In this document: piece by piece, positions 16,748 through 25,289 of the stretch
How positions within the stretch are numbered: the stretch's first letter is position 1
Layout: each line of letters begins with the position of its first letter
Source of the DNA: Salinibacterium sp.
GTDB taxonomy: Bacteria; Actinomycetota; Actinomycetes; Actinomycetales; Microbacteriaceae
Length of the DNA stretch: 64,000 nucleotides
NCBI GenBank assembly: GCA_015234465.1
Contig: JADGNA010000019.1
Coordinates: 26,052-90,051, forward strand
Reading direction: 5' to 3'
Made by a program: the position numbers and the translations under genes
The notes under the pieces: generated by a model
Told to the model about the DNA's origin: nothing
Databases searched by the model: none
The model's input: the letters and a program-made list of their open reading frames with translations, nothing else

Positions 16748-17999
16748 CGGCGACCACCTCCCTTCGCGCTCGCTGTCGCCCAAGGGCGAGGCAGACCACG
16801 CCCGCGCACACTGCCGTGACGACGGCGGCGACGCCGAGCGCCGTCTGGCCCGAGGTCAGGTCGATCAGCACGCCGACGAGGAGCGCGCCGATGGGGGCAA
16901 CCCCCTGCTGGCCCATCGTCACGAGTGACATGGTGCGGCCGAGGGCGTGGGGTGCAGATTCGCCCTGGGCTGCGCCGCTCAGCACTCCCTGGTAGACGCC
17001 GATCCCGACGCCGAGCAGAGGCGCCGCCATGAGGAACAGCAGCAGGCTCGGGGCGGCCGCATTCACCGCGAGGGTCACGGAGAAGAGGAGGCACGCCGGC
17101 ACGAGGGTGAGCGCTCCAAGGCGCGTGTAGCGGGCGAGGAGCAGACCGCCGACGACGGCGCCGACAGCGTTGAGCGCATGGGTCGCGCCGAGTTGCCCCG
17201 CGTCTCCCTCAAAGGAGAGCGAGACGATCGACGTGAGCACGACGTTCATGTTCATCGCGGCGACCGTGACGATGACGTTGACCGCGAGGATCACGACGAG
17301 CGCCCGGTTCGAGCGCACCTCCCGCAGGTTCTCGCGCACGGTCGGGCGTGGCCCCTCCGCACGCAGGCGCGGGTGGAGCTCGCTCGGCCTGATGAGCAGC
17401 ACGGCGACGAGCACCGCGAGGTAGGTGGCGGCGTTGATGAGCAGGCATGCCGTCGGGCCGACCGCGAGGAACGCGACGCCCGCGAGCCCCGGCCCGATCG
17501 AGCGGGCGGCCGAGATGTACACGGTGCTCAGCACGACCGCGTTGCGCAGGAGCTCGGCACCCACGAGCTCATAGATGAAGGCTTGGGCGGCCACCCGCTC
17601 GAAGGCGTGCACGCATCCGGAGACGACGATGAGGCCATAGAGCCAGCCGAGCGAGGGTTCCTCCTGGCCGACCGCGACCGCCAGCCCGCATGTCACGAGC
17701 ACGGCGATGGCGGATGTCACGGCCAGGATCATTCGCGGCGGCACCGAGTCAGCGAGCCTCCCGGCGGGCGCCCCGAGCAGCAGGATCGGGCCGAACTGCG
17801 CCACCGTGACGAGCGCGAGCGCGCTCGCACTACCCGTAATCTGCACGACGATGAGCGAGATGGCGAGGTTCTGGAACCAGGTTCCCGTGTTGGAGACCAG
17901 TTGGCCCGTGAAGTAGCGCGTGAAATTGGGCACACGGAAGGCCGCGAGCGATCCGCCCGTCCCCCCTGCAGCCTTCACCGCCGACTCCGCATTCGTCAC
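16740..17999 (-). CDS. Major facilitator superfamily transporter
   Basis: A 419-residue membrane protein with about 12 predicted helices. It shows the MFS loop between helices 2 and 3 as LGAPAGRLADSVPPRMIL and a start like that of enterobactin-exporter-type MFS proteins (FRVPNFTRYFTGQLVSNTGTWFQ). The GTG start at 17999 lies 13 bases after the CoA-transferase stop. Another in-frame GTG 8 codons upstream overlaps that stop and cannot be excluded. It could export an intermediate or import the substrate; the subgroup more often exports. It lies between the CoA-transferase and dehydratase-like genes of the same operon. Confidence 0.88.
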   Translation of the reverse strand: MTNAESAVKAAGGTGGSLAAFRVPNFTRYFTGQLVSNTGTWFQNLAISLIVVQITGSASALALVTVAQFGPILLLGAPAGRLADSVPPRMILAVTSAIAVLVTCGLAVAVGQEEPSLGWLYGLIVVSGCVHAFERVAAQAFIYELVGAELLRNAVVLSTVYISAARSIGPGLAGVAFLAVGPTACLLINAATYLAVLVAVLLIRPSELHPRLRAEGPRPTVRENLREVRSNRALVVILAVNVIVTVAAMNMNVVLTSIVSLSFEGDAGQLGATHALNAVGAVVGGLLLARYTRLGALTLVPACLLFSVTLAVNAAAPSLLLFLMAAPLLGVGIGVYQGVLSGAAQGESAPHALGRTMSLVTMGQQGVAPIGALLVGVLIDLTSGQTALGVAAVVTAVCAGVVCLALGRQRARREVVADG

Positions 18000-18012
18000 T
18001 CGTCCAGGCCGG

Positions 18013-19257
18013 TCACAGCGCACCGGAGTCGCGAAGCTTTGCGATCTGCTCGTCGGCGTAGCCGAGGAGGGAGCGCAAGACGGTCTCCGTGTGTTCGCCG
18101 AGGCCGGGCGCGGGCTCGCTGAGGGAGGTCTCGCTCGCGGACAGTCGCATCGGCAGCCCCGCGCCGAACAGCTCCTCCTGCACCCCGAAGCTCGGGTGCG
18201 CGAGTTGCACGACCTCTCCCCTCTCGCGCACGAGCGGATCGCGCACGGCTTCCGCGGTGCTGCGCACGGGCGCGGCCGGCACGCCCGCCGCCTCGAGGCG
18301 AGCCGTCGCATCCGCCGTCGTGAGGTGCTGCGCCCACTGGGCGATCATGGCGTGCAGGGTGTCGGCGTTCGCCACCCTCCCGTCGCGACGTGCGAAGCGC
18401 TCGTCGTCGGCGAGTTCGGGAGTGCCCAGCGCAGTCATGACGCCGCGCGCGAACTCGTCGGTCGGCGCGCACAGGGCGAACCAGCCGTCGCTCGTCGCGA
18501 AGGTGCCGAAGGGCGCGAGGCGCGGAACGTAGTCGCCCGTGCGGAGCGGCAGGCCGATTTTCTCGAAGGCGTCGAAGGGCTCGCAGGCCACGAGCGAGGT
18601 CAGGGCACCGAGCATCGAGACGTCGACGTGCTGCCCCTCGCCCGTGCGTTCGGCCTGTAGCACGGCCGCGAGCGTGCCGATCACGCCGAAGAGGGGCGCC
18701 ACGAGGTCGCCGATCGGCAGCCCGAAGCGCACGGGACCGTCGCCCGGCTTGCCCGCCGTCATCATGACGCCGCTCAACGCCTGGATGATCGTGTCCATGG
18801 CCTTGCCCGTGCCGGCGCCGCCCTGGGCGCCGAAGCCGCTGATCGACGTGTAGACGAGCGCGGGGTTCAGGTGCCGCACGCTTTCGTAGTCGATTCCGAG
18901 ACGCGAGGTGACGCCGGCGCTGTAGTTCTCGACGACGATGTCGGCGTTGGCCACGAGATCGAGGAAGACCTGGCGAGCCTCGGGGTGCTTCATGTTGAGC
19001 GTCACGCTCTCCTTGTTTCGCCCCCGGAGCATCATCGAGACCGACATGTCCTCGTCGCTGGTCCGCAGCACGCTCAACCCCTCGCGCGTCACATAGGGAG
19101 AGTTGTTGCGCGAGCTGTCCCCTCCCCGCGTCGGGTTCTCGACCTTGATGACTCGCGCGCCGAGGCCCGCAAGCAGGAGCGTCGCGTAGGGGCCGGAGAG
19201 GGCGGTCGTGAGGTCGATGACGGTCTTGCCCTCGAGCGGGCGTGCGGTGGTGCTCAT
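18013..19257 (-). CDS. CaiB/BaiF-family (class III) CoA-transferase
   Basis: A 414-residue enzyme that moves CoA from one acyl-CoA to a free carboxylic acid. The family N-terminus is clear (LEGKTVIDLTTALSGPYAT), with VIKVENPTRGGDSSR and VENYSAGVTSRLGIDYE. The catalytic aspartate is Asp155 in GKAMDTIIQALSG. The ATG at 19257 has AAGGA 10 bases upstream and lies 20 bases after the CapA copy 2 stop codon. In context it would activate a carboxylate for the dehydratase-like pair encoded two genes later. The donor and acceptor are not predictable. Confidence 0.93.
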   Translation of the reverse strand: MSTTARPLEGKTVIDLTTALSGPYATLLLAGLGARVIKVENPTRGGDSSRNNSPYVTREGLSVLRTSDEDMSVSMMLRGRNKESVTLNMKHPEARQVFLDLVANADIVVENYSAGVTSRLGIDYESVRHLNPALVYTSISGFGAQGGAGTGKAMDTIIQALSGVMMTAGKPGDGPVRFGLPIGDLVAPLFGVIGTLAAVLQAERTGEGQHVDVSMLGALTSLVACEPFDAFEKIGLPLRTGDYVPRLAPFGTFATSDGWFALCAPTDEFARGVMTALGTPELADDERFARRDGRVANADTLHAMIAQWAQHLTTADATARLEAAGVPAAPVRSTAEAVRDPLVRERGEVVQLAHPSFGVQEELFGAGLPMRLSASETSLSEPAPGLGEHTETVLRSLLGYADEQIAKLRDSGAL

Positions 19258-19277
19258 GTGGTGCTTGTCCTTCCAGG

Positions 19278-20417
19278 TCACGCGTCGGGGGCTGAGACGC
19301 GGACTTCGCGGCCCTGCCAGCTGAACCGTGTGTCGAGTTCGACCTCGCGCGTGATGTCTTCGATGTATGCGGCGACCTGCCGCCCCTTCTCGTCGTCCCC
19401 GAGCGGCACCGGTCGCGCATCGTCGTCGATCCAGCACGGGATGAATCCGCCCGAGACCGCGCCCTGCTCGTCGACCGAGATGACGGCGATCGCTGTGTTG
19501 CGGCTCTCGGGGTGGAAGGCATAGGTGGGCATCGCGGGGTCTGGGCTGAAGCCGAACAGTTTCTTGCGCCGCTTCGCCCACGCCTGGCGCTCGGGTGAGT
19601 TCTCGTCGCCGCTCGAGAGGGCGGATGTCACGGTCACGAAGTTGCCCAAGCCGTGGAAGATTGGCGCACCGCGGTAGACCTCGATGCCCCGCATGATGTG
19701 CGCGTGATGGGCGATGACGGCGGATGCCCCGGCGTCGACGGCCGCGCGGGCGATCTCGAACTCATACGCCGCGATCTCAGCGGGCAGGTGCCCGATGCCC
19801 TTGTGCAGCGCCGCGATCACGATGTCGACCCGCCCTGCGAGCTCGCGCACGGCATCCGTGAAGGTGCGCAGCGAGGCGGGGTCGCAGAAGCTGTAGACGG
19901 TGGGCGGCCCGCCGGGGTTGGCGCTGTCGAGCTCGTAGTGCGTGATGACCTTGACGGATGCCGCACCCGGCTTGCGCGACGTCGCCCACGATTCCCGGGG
20001 GCCGACGCAGTTGACGTTGATGACGCCGATGCGGTGGCCACCCCGTTCCACGATGGCGGGCTCCCACGCCTCCGTGAGGTTCATTCCCGCGCCGGTCGGG
20101 GTCATGCCCGCCTCGCGGCACAGCCGCACGGTGTCGGCGATCCCCTGCGGGCCGCAGTCGTAGATGTGGTTGCCCGCGAGGGTCGCGACGGCGAAGCCAG
20201 CGCGTCCCGCCGCAGCGAGGTTCGCGGGGTCGGCCGGAGGGGCCGGCACGTCGACGCTCGCGCACTCAGTCGAGGTCGTGTGTGGCACCTCGACCTGGGC
20301 GATGGCCAGATCCGCCTGTTGCAACAGCGGCGTGCTCGCCTCGAAGTAGAAGTCGGGATTCGGCTCGTCGAGCACGAGGTCGCCGACCGCCATGATCGTC
20401 ACCGGCTGCTTCATCAT
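19278..20417 (-). CDS. CapA-family protein (metallophosphatase-like fold), copy 2
   Basis: A 379-residue CapA-family protein starting [19 protein letters not shown]. Landmarks are [14 protein letters not shown] and [24 protein letters not shown]. Where copy 1 has SAHWGIHF, this one has [11 protein letters not shown], so the active site differs between the copies. Cysteines near the start (STECASVD) and middle are not part of a known motif. The ATG overlaps the stop of the ABC ATPase gene (ATGA), so it is made together with an amino-acid-type importer, just as copy 1 is made with a peptide-type importer. This repeated pairing suggests that these proteins act on imported substrates. Confidence 0.88.
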   Translation of the reverse strand: MMKQPVTIMAVGDLVLDEPNPDFYFEASTPLLQQADLAIAQVEVPHTTSTECASVDVPAPPADPANLAAAGRAGFAVATLAGNHIYDCGPQGIADTVRLCREAGMTPTGAGMNLTEAWEPAIVERGGHRIGVINVNCVGPRESWATSRKPGAASVKVITHYELDSANPGGPPTVYSFCDPASLRTFTDAVRELAGRVDIVIAALHKGIGHLPAEIAAYEFEIARAAVDAGASAVIAHHAHIMRGIEVYRGAPIFHGLGNFVTVTSALSSGDENSPERQAWAKRRKKLFGFSPDPAMPTYAFHPESRNTAIAVISVDEQGAVSGGFIPCWIDDDARPVPLGDDEKGRQVAAYIEDITREVELDTRFSWQGREVRVSAPDA

Positions 20418-21214
20418 GAGACCGCCTGCCTTCCCTCGGAGTACCGCGTGAGGAACGACCTGAGACGGTCGGTGCGCGGCGAGGCGAAGAACTCCGCCGA
20501 CGGGCCCTCCTCGACGACGCGACCCTCCGCCATGAAGACGCAGCGGTCGGCGACCTCGCGGGCGAAGTCCATCTCGTGGGTCACCACGACCATCGTCATG
20601 CCGGCACGCGCGAGGCTCTTCATGACCGCGAGCACCTCGTCGACGAGTTCCGGGTCGAGTGCGCTCGTCGGCTCATCGAAGAGGAGCACACGCGGATTCG
20701 GGGCGACGGCGCGGGCAATCGCGACCCGCTGCTGCTGGCCGCCGGAGAGCTGCCGCGGGTGCGCATCCGCCTTGTCCGACAGCCCGACCTTCTCGAGAAG
20801 TTCGAGCGCGCGGGCGCGAGCCTTCGCGGCGGGCACCCCATGCACCTTCGTGGGAGCCTCCGTGATGTTGCGCAGCACACTCCAGTGTGGGAACAGATTG
20901 AACTGCTGGAAGACCATCCCCATCTGCCTGCGCTGCTGCTCCACCTGGCGCTCGCTGCGGGGACGGAGGCCCCCGCGATGCTCCTCAAAGCCGAGGAGTT
21001 CGCCGTCGAGGTACATTGCGCCGCCATCGATCGACTCGAGCTGGTGCAGGCAGCGCACGAGCGTCGACTTGCCGGAACCGGACGGTCCCAGGATCGCAAC
21101 GACATCACCCTCGGCGACGCTCAGGTCCACTCCGTCCAGGGCCAGGGTGTCACCGAATCGCTTCACGACGCCCCGTGCCTCCAGCACGGTCTTGCGGGTG
21201 GTCTCGGCGTTCAT
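20414..21214 (-). CDS. Polar amino-acid-type ABC transporter ATP-binding protein (GlnQ-like)
   Basis: A 266-residue ATPase with Walker [14 protein letters not shown]-loop [18 protein letters not shown], signature [14 protein letters not shown] and Walker [15 protein letters not shown], followed by [16 protein letters not shown]. These are textbook GlnQ/HisP features. An insert around [16 protein letters not shown] lengthens the region between Walker A and the Q-loop. The ATG overlaps the permease stop codon (ATGA). It powers the permease encoded upstream. Confidence 0.95.
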   Translation of the reverse strand: MNAETTRKTVLEARGVVKRFGDTLALDGVDLSVAEGDVVAILGPSGSGKSTLVRCLHQLESIDGGAMYLDGELLGFEEHRGGLRPRSERQVEQQRRQMGMVFQQFNLFPHWSVLRNITEAPTKVHGVPAAKARARALELLEKVGLSDKADAHPRQLSGGQQQRVAIARAVAPNPRVLLFDEPTSALDPELVDEVLAVMKSLARAGMTMVVVTHEMDFAREVADRCVFMAEGRVVEEGPSAEFFASPRTDRLRSFLTRYSEGRQAVS

Positions 21215-22185
21215 GCGCCCTTCCCCTTCCTGCGCGCGCGCCCCGTGGCATCCGTCTCGCCGGCGGGTTCTGGGAGCGCAACGGCGCCAGTGAGCATCGT
21301 GCGCACCTGCCCCGTCTTCGGCATCGCCGTGGCGGCACGGTCGTAGCCGCGGCCGAAGTAGCGCTCGATGCGGCGCTGCCCCATCGTGAGCAGGGTCACG
21401 ACGACGAGATACCAGATGACCGCGACGAGGAGCAGCGGCACGACCTGGTAGGTGCGGTTGTAGATGACCTGCACGGAGTGCAGCAGGTCACCCATCGCGA
21501 TGACGGAGACGAGCGACGTGCCCTTGAGCAGCCCGATGAACTGACTGCCCGTGGGCGGGATGATGACGCGCATCGACTGCGGCAGCACGACCTTCATGAA
21601 GGTCTGCAGGCGGCTGAAGCCCATCGCCCTCGCGGCATCCTTCTGGCCCGTGTCGACCGCGAGGATGCCGGAGCGCACGATCTCCGCCATGTAGGCGGCC
21701 TCGTGCAGGCTCAGGCCGATGATGGCGGCCGTGAGCGGACTGATGAGGTCGTTCGACGACCAGGAGTAGAGCTCGGGGCCGAATGGCACGCCGATCGAGA
21801 TGCGCGGCACGAGGTACGCGAGGTTGAACCAGAAGATCAGCTGCACGAGGGGCGGGATGCCGCGGAAGACCCCGACATAGAGCTGACAGATCCAGCGCAC
21901 GGGGCCGAAGTCGCTCAGTTGCCCGGCCGCGATGAGCGTGCCGAGCACCGAGCCGATGACCATGCCGACGATCGTCAGGAAGATCGTCATCCACAGGCCC
22001 GTGAGCACGTTCGGATTGAAGAGATAGCTCGCGACGACGCCCCACTCGAGGCGTTCGTTCGTCACGAGGAAGATGACGACCTGCAGCATCACGATCGCGA
22101 TCGCGGCGCCGCCGACGAGTCGCCACGGCCGGAACCGGGGTCGGGCGGATGCGACGTCATGCGTCGCGAGGGCTGGGGTGCTCAT
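21211..22185 (-). CDS. Polar amino-acid-type ABC transporter permease (GlnP/HisM-like)
   Basis: A 324-residue permease. After a first helix it shows the GlnP-type core: [30 protein letters not shown], and the ATPase-contact loop [20 protein letters not shown]. The N-terminal 55 residues and a charged C-terminal tail of about 45 residues (ending RRKGKGA) extend beyond the usual core. Only one permease gene is present, so the channel is probably a homodimer. It is separated from the binding-protein gene by a 70-base gap that contains a hairpin. Confidence 0.93.
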   Translation of the reverse strand: MSTPALATHDVASARPRFRPWRLVGGAAIAIVMLQVVIFLVTNERLEWGVVASYLFNPNVLTGLWMTIFLTIVGMVIGSVLGTLIAAGQLSDFGPVRWICQLYVGVFRGIPPLVQLIFWFNLAYLVPRISIGVPFGPELYSWSSNDLISPLTAAIIGLSLHEAAYMAEIVRSGILAVDTGQKDAARAMGFSRLQTFMKVVLPQSMRVIIPPTGSQFIGLLKGTSLVSVIAMGDLLHSVQVIYNRTYQVVPLLLVAVIWYLVVVTLLTMGQRRIERYFGRGYDRAATAMPKTGQVRTMLTGAVALPEPAGETDATGRARRKGKGA

Positions 22186-22217
22186 TCTTCTCCTGGTGCG
22201 AAGGCTGGCAAGGGGTG

Positions 22218-22241
22218 GGCGGGCCCGTCACCGGGCCCGCC
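22218..22241 (-). terminator. Hairpin between binding-protein and permease genes
   Basis: GGCGGGCCCG and CGGGCCCGCC form a perfect 10-base stem around a 4-base loop. It lies 14 bases after the binding-protein stop and has no T-run. It probably protects the binding-protein message or stops part of transcription, so that binding protein exceeds permease, a common arrangement in ABC operons. Confidence 0.6.
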
Positions 22242-22255
22242 GCTCGGCTGACTCG

Positions 22256-23158
22256 TCAGCCCGTGACGGGGTTGTAGAGGGGCTCGTCGACAGCGACGTT
22301 CTCGAGCCCCCACTTCTCCATGAACTCGATGTACTGGCCGCTCTCGAACAGGTTCTGCATCGCCTTGTACAGCACCGGGCCGAGCTCGTTGTCCTTCGGC
22401 GCGAACATTGCGAGGAGGTCAACGCCGGCCCCCTGCGCGTCGGACTGCGTGTGGTACGCGAAGGTGTCCGGCGTCTTGTCGAGGATGTCGATCGCGGCGG
22501 TCTCCGTCACGGCGAGGGCGTCGACTCGCTCGGACTGCACGGCGAGGATGGTCGAGTTGGTGTCGGCGAGCCCGACGAAGGTGTTTGCCTCCATGCCCTC
22601 CGAGACGCACCAGTCATTGAGCGCAGCGACCTGTGTCTCGGTGACGGAGCCCGTGACTCCCGAGATCTGGATGCCGCAGAGGTCCTCCTCCGACTCGAAG
22701 TCGTCTTCGCGACTCTCGAGGAAGACGTAGGAGGTGCGGGTCGTGAGCCACACGACGGCGTCGAAGTCCGCCTCGCGTTCCTCGGTCGTGCGCACAGGAC
22801 CGTTGAACGCGTCGTAGCGCCCCGAGAGCATGCCCGTGAGGATTGCGGGGAGCCCCGAGGCGATGTCGATCTCGATGTCAACGCCGAGCTGCTCCTCGAG
22901 CATGGCCTGGAACTCGGGGTCGATGCCTGTGACCGATCCGTCCTCTTCAACGGTGCGATAGGGCGGGTGACTGTCGCCTGCAAAGGTCAGGGTGCCTTTA
23001 TCCTTCGCCCACTGGGGAAGCTCGTCGTAGAGGGGCGCCTCAGCGGTCCCGGTCGCGGGCTCCGTGGGGTCCGGCTCCTCGGCGGGCGTGGCGCATCCCG
23101 CCAGGAGCAGCCCGGCGGCGCCGAGAGTGAAGAGTGCCATGGGTCGGTGCAGGCGCAT
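22256..23158 (-). CDS. Amino-acid-type ABC transporter substrate-binding lipoprotein
   Basis: A 300-residue family 3 (SBP_bac_3) binding protein, first gene of the nine-gene operon ending at 13351. The signal has a basic start, a hydrophobic core and lipobox LLAGC (Cys22), followed by a Pro/Glu-rich linker. The core shows GTLTFAGDSHPPYRTVEEDG and TGIDPEFQAMLEEQLGVD, typical of this family. It has a cysteine pair (DLCGIQISG and LNDWCVSEG) also found in relatives. The ligand is unknown. Company with a CoA-transferase and dehydratase-like proteins suggests an amino or organic acid. Confidence 0.92.
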   Translation of the reverse strand: MRLHRPMALFTLGAAGLLLAGCATPAEEPDPTEPATGTAEAPLYDELPQWAKDKGTLTFAGDSHPPYRTVEEDGSVTGIDPEFQAMLEEQLGVDIEIDIASGLPAILTGMLSGRYDAFNGPVRTTEEREADFDAVVWLTTRTSYVFLESREDDFESEEDLCGIQISGVTGSVTETQVAALNDWCVSEGMEANTFVGLADTNSTILAVQSERVDALAVTETAAIDILDKTPDTFAYHTQSDAQGAGVDLLAMFAPKDNELGPVLYKAMQNLFESGQYIEFMEKWGLENVAVDEPLYNPVTG

Positions 23159-23230
23159 GTGAATTCTCCATTGGATTCAGCCGATGCCTCGGGGGCTCCC
23201 TCGGCATTCAGGGTCGACTCAGTACCCAGA

Positions 23231-23259
23231 AGAGTAACGACTCGCTGCACGAGCGTCAA
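23231..23259 (-). promoter_or_regulatory. Promoter of the amino-acid-ABC/CapA/CoA-transferase/PaaX operon
   Basis: On the - strand TTGACG (23259-23254) and TACTCT (23236-23231) are 17 bases apart. The spacer holds the inverted repeat CTCG-N5-CGAG. The -35 box overlaps the last codons of pcm. The first 11 bases, TTGACGCTCGT, differ at one position from the -35 region of the other - strand operon (TTGACGATCGT), which hints at a common regulator. Confidence 0.55.
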
Positions 23260-23948
23260 TAGATGTGTTGCCTATTCTGCTGATCTGTCTCGATTCCTCC
23301 CCCAGGATGGCCGTGCTCCCCCACGAGCGGCACGAACGCCACGCCGAGGAGTGGCGTCTCGGTGACCCGGCCGTCGACATCCTTGCGCACGAGGAGCAGC
23401 TGCTGGTGGCCGTAGGAGCCCTCGACCGGCATCACGAGCCGGCCGCCGGGCGCGAGTTGCTCGAGGAGCGGCGGAGGAACCGAGGGCCCCGCCGCCGTCA
23501 CGACGATCGCGTCGAAGGGCGCCCCCTCGGGCAGTCCCCACGTTCCGTCCGCCGAATGCACGTGCACGTTGTTGTAGCCGAGTCGCGACATCCGCTCCGC
23601 CGCCTGCTCCGCCAAGCGGGAATGGCGCTCGACCGTGTCGACACGGGCAGCCAGCCTTCCCAGCACGGCGGCTCCGTAGCCCGACCCTGCGCCGATCTCG
23701 AGCACCCTGTCGCCCTGTTCCACCTGCGCCGACTGCGCCATGAAGGCGACGATGTAGGGCTGAGAGATGGTCTGGCCCTCCTCGATCGGCAGCGGCCGGT
23801 CAGCATAGGCATACTGGCGAGCGTGCTCGGCAACGAACTCCTCGCGCGGCACCGCCGCCATCGCCGCGAGCACCCGCTCGTCATCGATCCCCCTCGCACG
23901 CAGGTGGCGGGCGAGCATGACTTCCTTGTCCCTGGCGAGGCCGTCCAT
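23256..23948 (-). CDS. pcm: Protein-L-isoaspartate O-methyltransferase
   Basis: A 230-residue S-adenosylmethionine-dependent enzyme that starts repair of isoaspartyl residues in damaged proteins. Motif I is VLEIGAGSGYGAAVLGRL, preceded by the family block GQTISQPYIVAFMAQ, and followed by VDTVERHSRLAEQA and FDAIVVTAAGPSVPPPLLEQLAPGGRLVMPV. The start at 23948 (MDGLARDKEVMLARHL) matches the family N-terminus; a frame extension to 24023 overlaps the divergent gene. The last codons overlap the -35 box of the operon downstream. Confidence 0.93.
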   Translation of the reverse strand: MDGLARDKEVMLARHLRARGIDDERVLAAMAAVPREEFVAEHARQYAYADRPLPIEEGQTISQPYIVAFMAQSAQVEQGDRVLEIGAGSGYGAAVLGRLAARVDTVERHSRLAEQAAERMSRLGYNNVHVHSADGTWGLPEGAPFDAIVVTAAGPSVPPPLLEQLAPGGRLVMPVEGSYGHQQLLLVRKDVDGRVTETPLLGVAFVPLVGEHGHPGGGIETDQQNRQHIY

Positions 23949-24006
23949 GCCGCAATCATGCCGCCGCCCTCTCCTCCCGCCAAGGCCCCGCAATACACTG
24001 TGAACG

Positions 24007-24876
24007 ATGCCTTCCCACACCACACCGCCGTGGTTCGACCCGGCGCCCTATGACTCTGGACTGCGCCACGAACTCGTCAGCAGCGGCGTCCGCATCCGCT
24101 ACCGGACGGGTGGCAACGGCGACGGGCCCCGCATCCTCTTCGTGCACGGCGGGCGCGCTCACGCCGCCTGGTGGGCGCACCAGATAGCCCTCCTCGGCCC
24201 TGACACGCCCAAGTGGGCGGCGCTCGACCTCTCCGGGCATGGCGACAGCGAGTGGCGGGAGCACTATCGAGCCGAGTTGTGGCTGGGCGAGGTGCAGGAT
24301 GTCGCGGCCGCCCTCGGCGCAGACGACGAGCTCATCCTGGTCGGCCATTCGCTCGGCGGCATGCTCTCGATCCTCACCGCGGCATCCGGCGCTGTTCCTG
24401 CCATCCGCCACGTCGTCTCCGTCGACGCGGTTCCCCTCGTCCCAGGCGACGCCCCTGCTCGGGCGGAACAGTCGGCCAGCACGCCCTCCTATCGCGGCCT
24501 CGGCGACGGCATCGCAGCCTTCGCCGATCGCTCGGCGCGCCAGCACTGGCCGCGCTGGCTCGCGCGCTTCATCGGGGAACGGAGCCTACGCCCGCACGAC
24601 GGCGGCTGGACCTGGAGGCACGACACGGCGCCTCGCATCATCGAACGCCCGGTGATCCAGGAGTTCGACGCCCTCGACCTGTCACGACTCACGCTCGTAT
24701 CGGGACGCCGCTCCCCCTATCGAGACTCGCTCCTCGCATCCGGGTTCCTGCGCCGCGCGGGCGATGAGCTGCGCCACTTCTCGCTCGACGCGGGCCACGA
24801 CGTCATGATGGAGCAGCCAGAGGAGTTCCACGCGCTCTTGGTCGGGGAACTCGCGCTCGCGGAGGCACCCCGATGA
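24007..24876 (+). CDS. Alpha/beta hydrolase
   Basis: A 289-residue hydrolase of the alpha/beta fold. The oxyanion motif is VHGG (residues 46-49), the nucleophile is Ser115 in GHSLGG, and a late histidine occurs in LDAGHDVMMEQPEEF. A second landmark LDLSGHGDSEW is typical of lactonase, esterase and haloperoxidase-like members. It is transcribed away from pcm, with only 58 bases between the two start codons. Its stop codon overlaps the start of the short macro-domain ORF. Substrate unknown. Confidence 0.88.
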   Translation: MPSHTTPPWFDPAPYDSGLRHELVSSGVRIRYRTGGNGDGPRILFVHGGRAHAAWWAHQIALLGPDTPKWAALDLSGHGDSEWREHYRAELWLGEVQDVAAALGADDELILVGHSLGGMLSILTAASGAVPAIRHVVSVDAVPLVPGDAPARAEQSASTPSYRGLGDGIAAFADRSARQHWPRWLARFIGERSLRPHDGGWTWRHDTAPRIIERPVIQEFDALDLSRLTLVSGRRSPYRDSLLASGFLRRAGDELRHFSLDAGHDVMMEQPEEFHALLVGELALAEAPR

Positions 24877-25109
24877 CGCTCCCGCTGGCAGCCCACGGCG
24901 ACATCACGCAGCAGTCAGTCGATGCGATCGTCAACGCGGCCAACAATCGGATGCGCGGCGGCGGCGGTGTCGACGGCGCCATCGCCGCGGTCGCCATGCT
25001 CGCGACGACCCCCACGCGCGTCGAGGAGATCCGCATCGTGGCGTTCGACGAGGCGACACACGATCAGGTGCAGCGGGCGATCCGTGCCCACTCCCCCGAA
25101 ATCGAGTAA
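24873..25109 (+). pseudogene. Macro-domain protein with internal in-frame deletion
   Basis: The 78-residue product begins like a macro domain (an ADP-ribose-binding fold): HGDITQQSVDAIVNAANN then GGGGVDGAI. It then jumps straight to the family C-terminus TRVEEIRIVAFDEATHDQVQRAI. A normal macro domain has about 165-175 residues, so roughly 90 residues, including the central strands and the second ADP-ribose-binding loop, are missing with the frame kept. The ATG overlaps the hydrolase stop (ATGA). It is more likely a decayed gene than a working mini-protein, but it is still translatable. Confidence 0.65.
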
Positions 25110-25117
25110 GAACACAA

Positions 25118-25152
25118 AACGGCTGAACCCCAATCGCTGGGATTCAGCCGTT
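25118..25152 (-). terminator. Terminator downstream of tRNA-Ala
   Basis: An inverted repeat with arms AACGGCTGAA and TTCAGCCGTT, extended by three more pairs after one mismatch, closes a short loop. Read on the - strand the stem is followed by TTTTGTGTT, which fits an intrinsic terminator for the tRNA gene ending 22 bases before it. Read on the + strand the T-run is absent, so it serves the convergent macro-domain ORF less well. Confidence 0.7.
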
Positions 25153-25173
25153 CATGTTGCCCCAAGAGGACTT

Positions 25174-25250
25174 TGGTGGATCCAAGGGGATTTGAACCCC
25201 TGACCCCCTGCATGCCATGCAGGTGCGCTACCGGGCTGCGCCATGGACCC
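25174..25250 (-). tRNA. tRNA-Ala (anticodon GGC)
   Basis: A 77-base tRNA with CCA encoded. The acceptor stem pairs GGGTCCA with TGGATCC and includes the G3:U70 pair that marks alanine tRNAs. The anticodon stem CCTGC/GCAGG closes the loop ATGGCAT, giving anticodon GGC, which reads GCC and GCU. The T-arm contains GGTTCAAATCC. Confidence 0.95.
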
Positions 25251-25289
25251 TCGGTGTTTGTCACTCCGTGAAGCAACTTCTCAAGATTA

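Noticed and set aside
25118..25152. A terminator for the + strand hydrolase and macro-domain genes
   Set aside because: The T-run follows the stem only on the - strand, so it is assigned to the tRNA. A weak effect on the + strand is not excluded.
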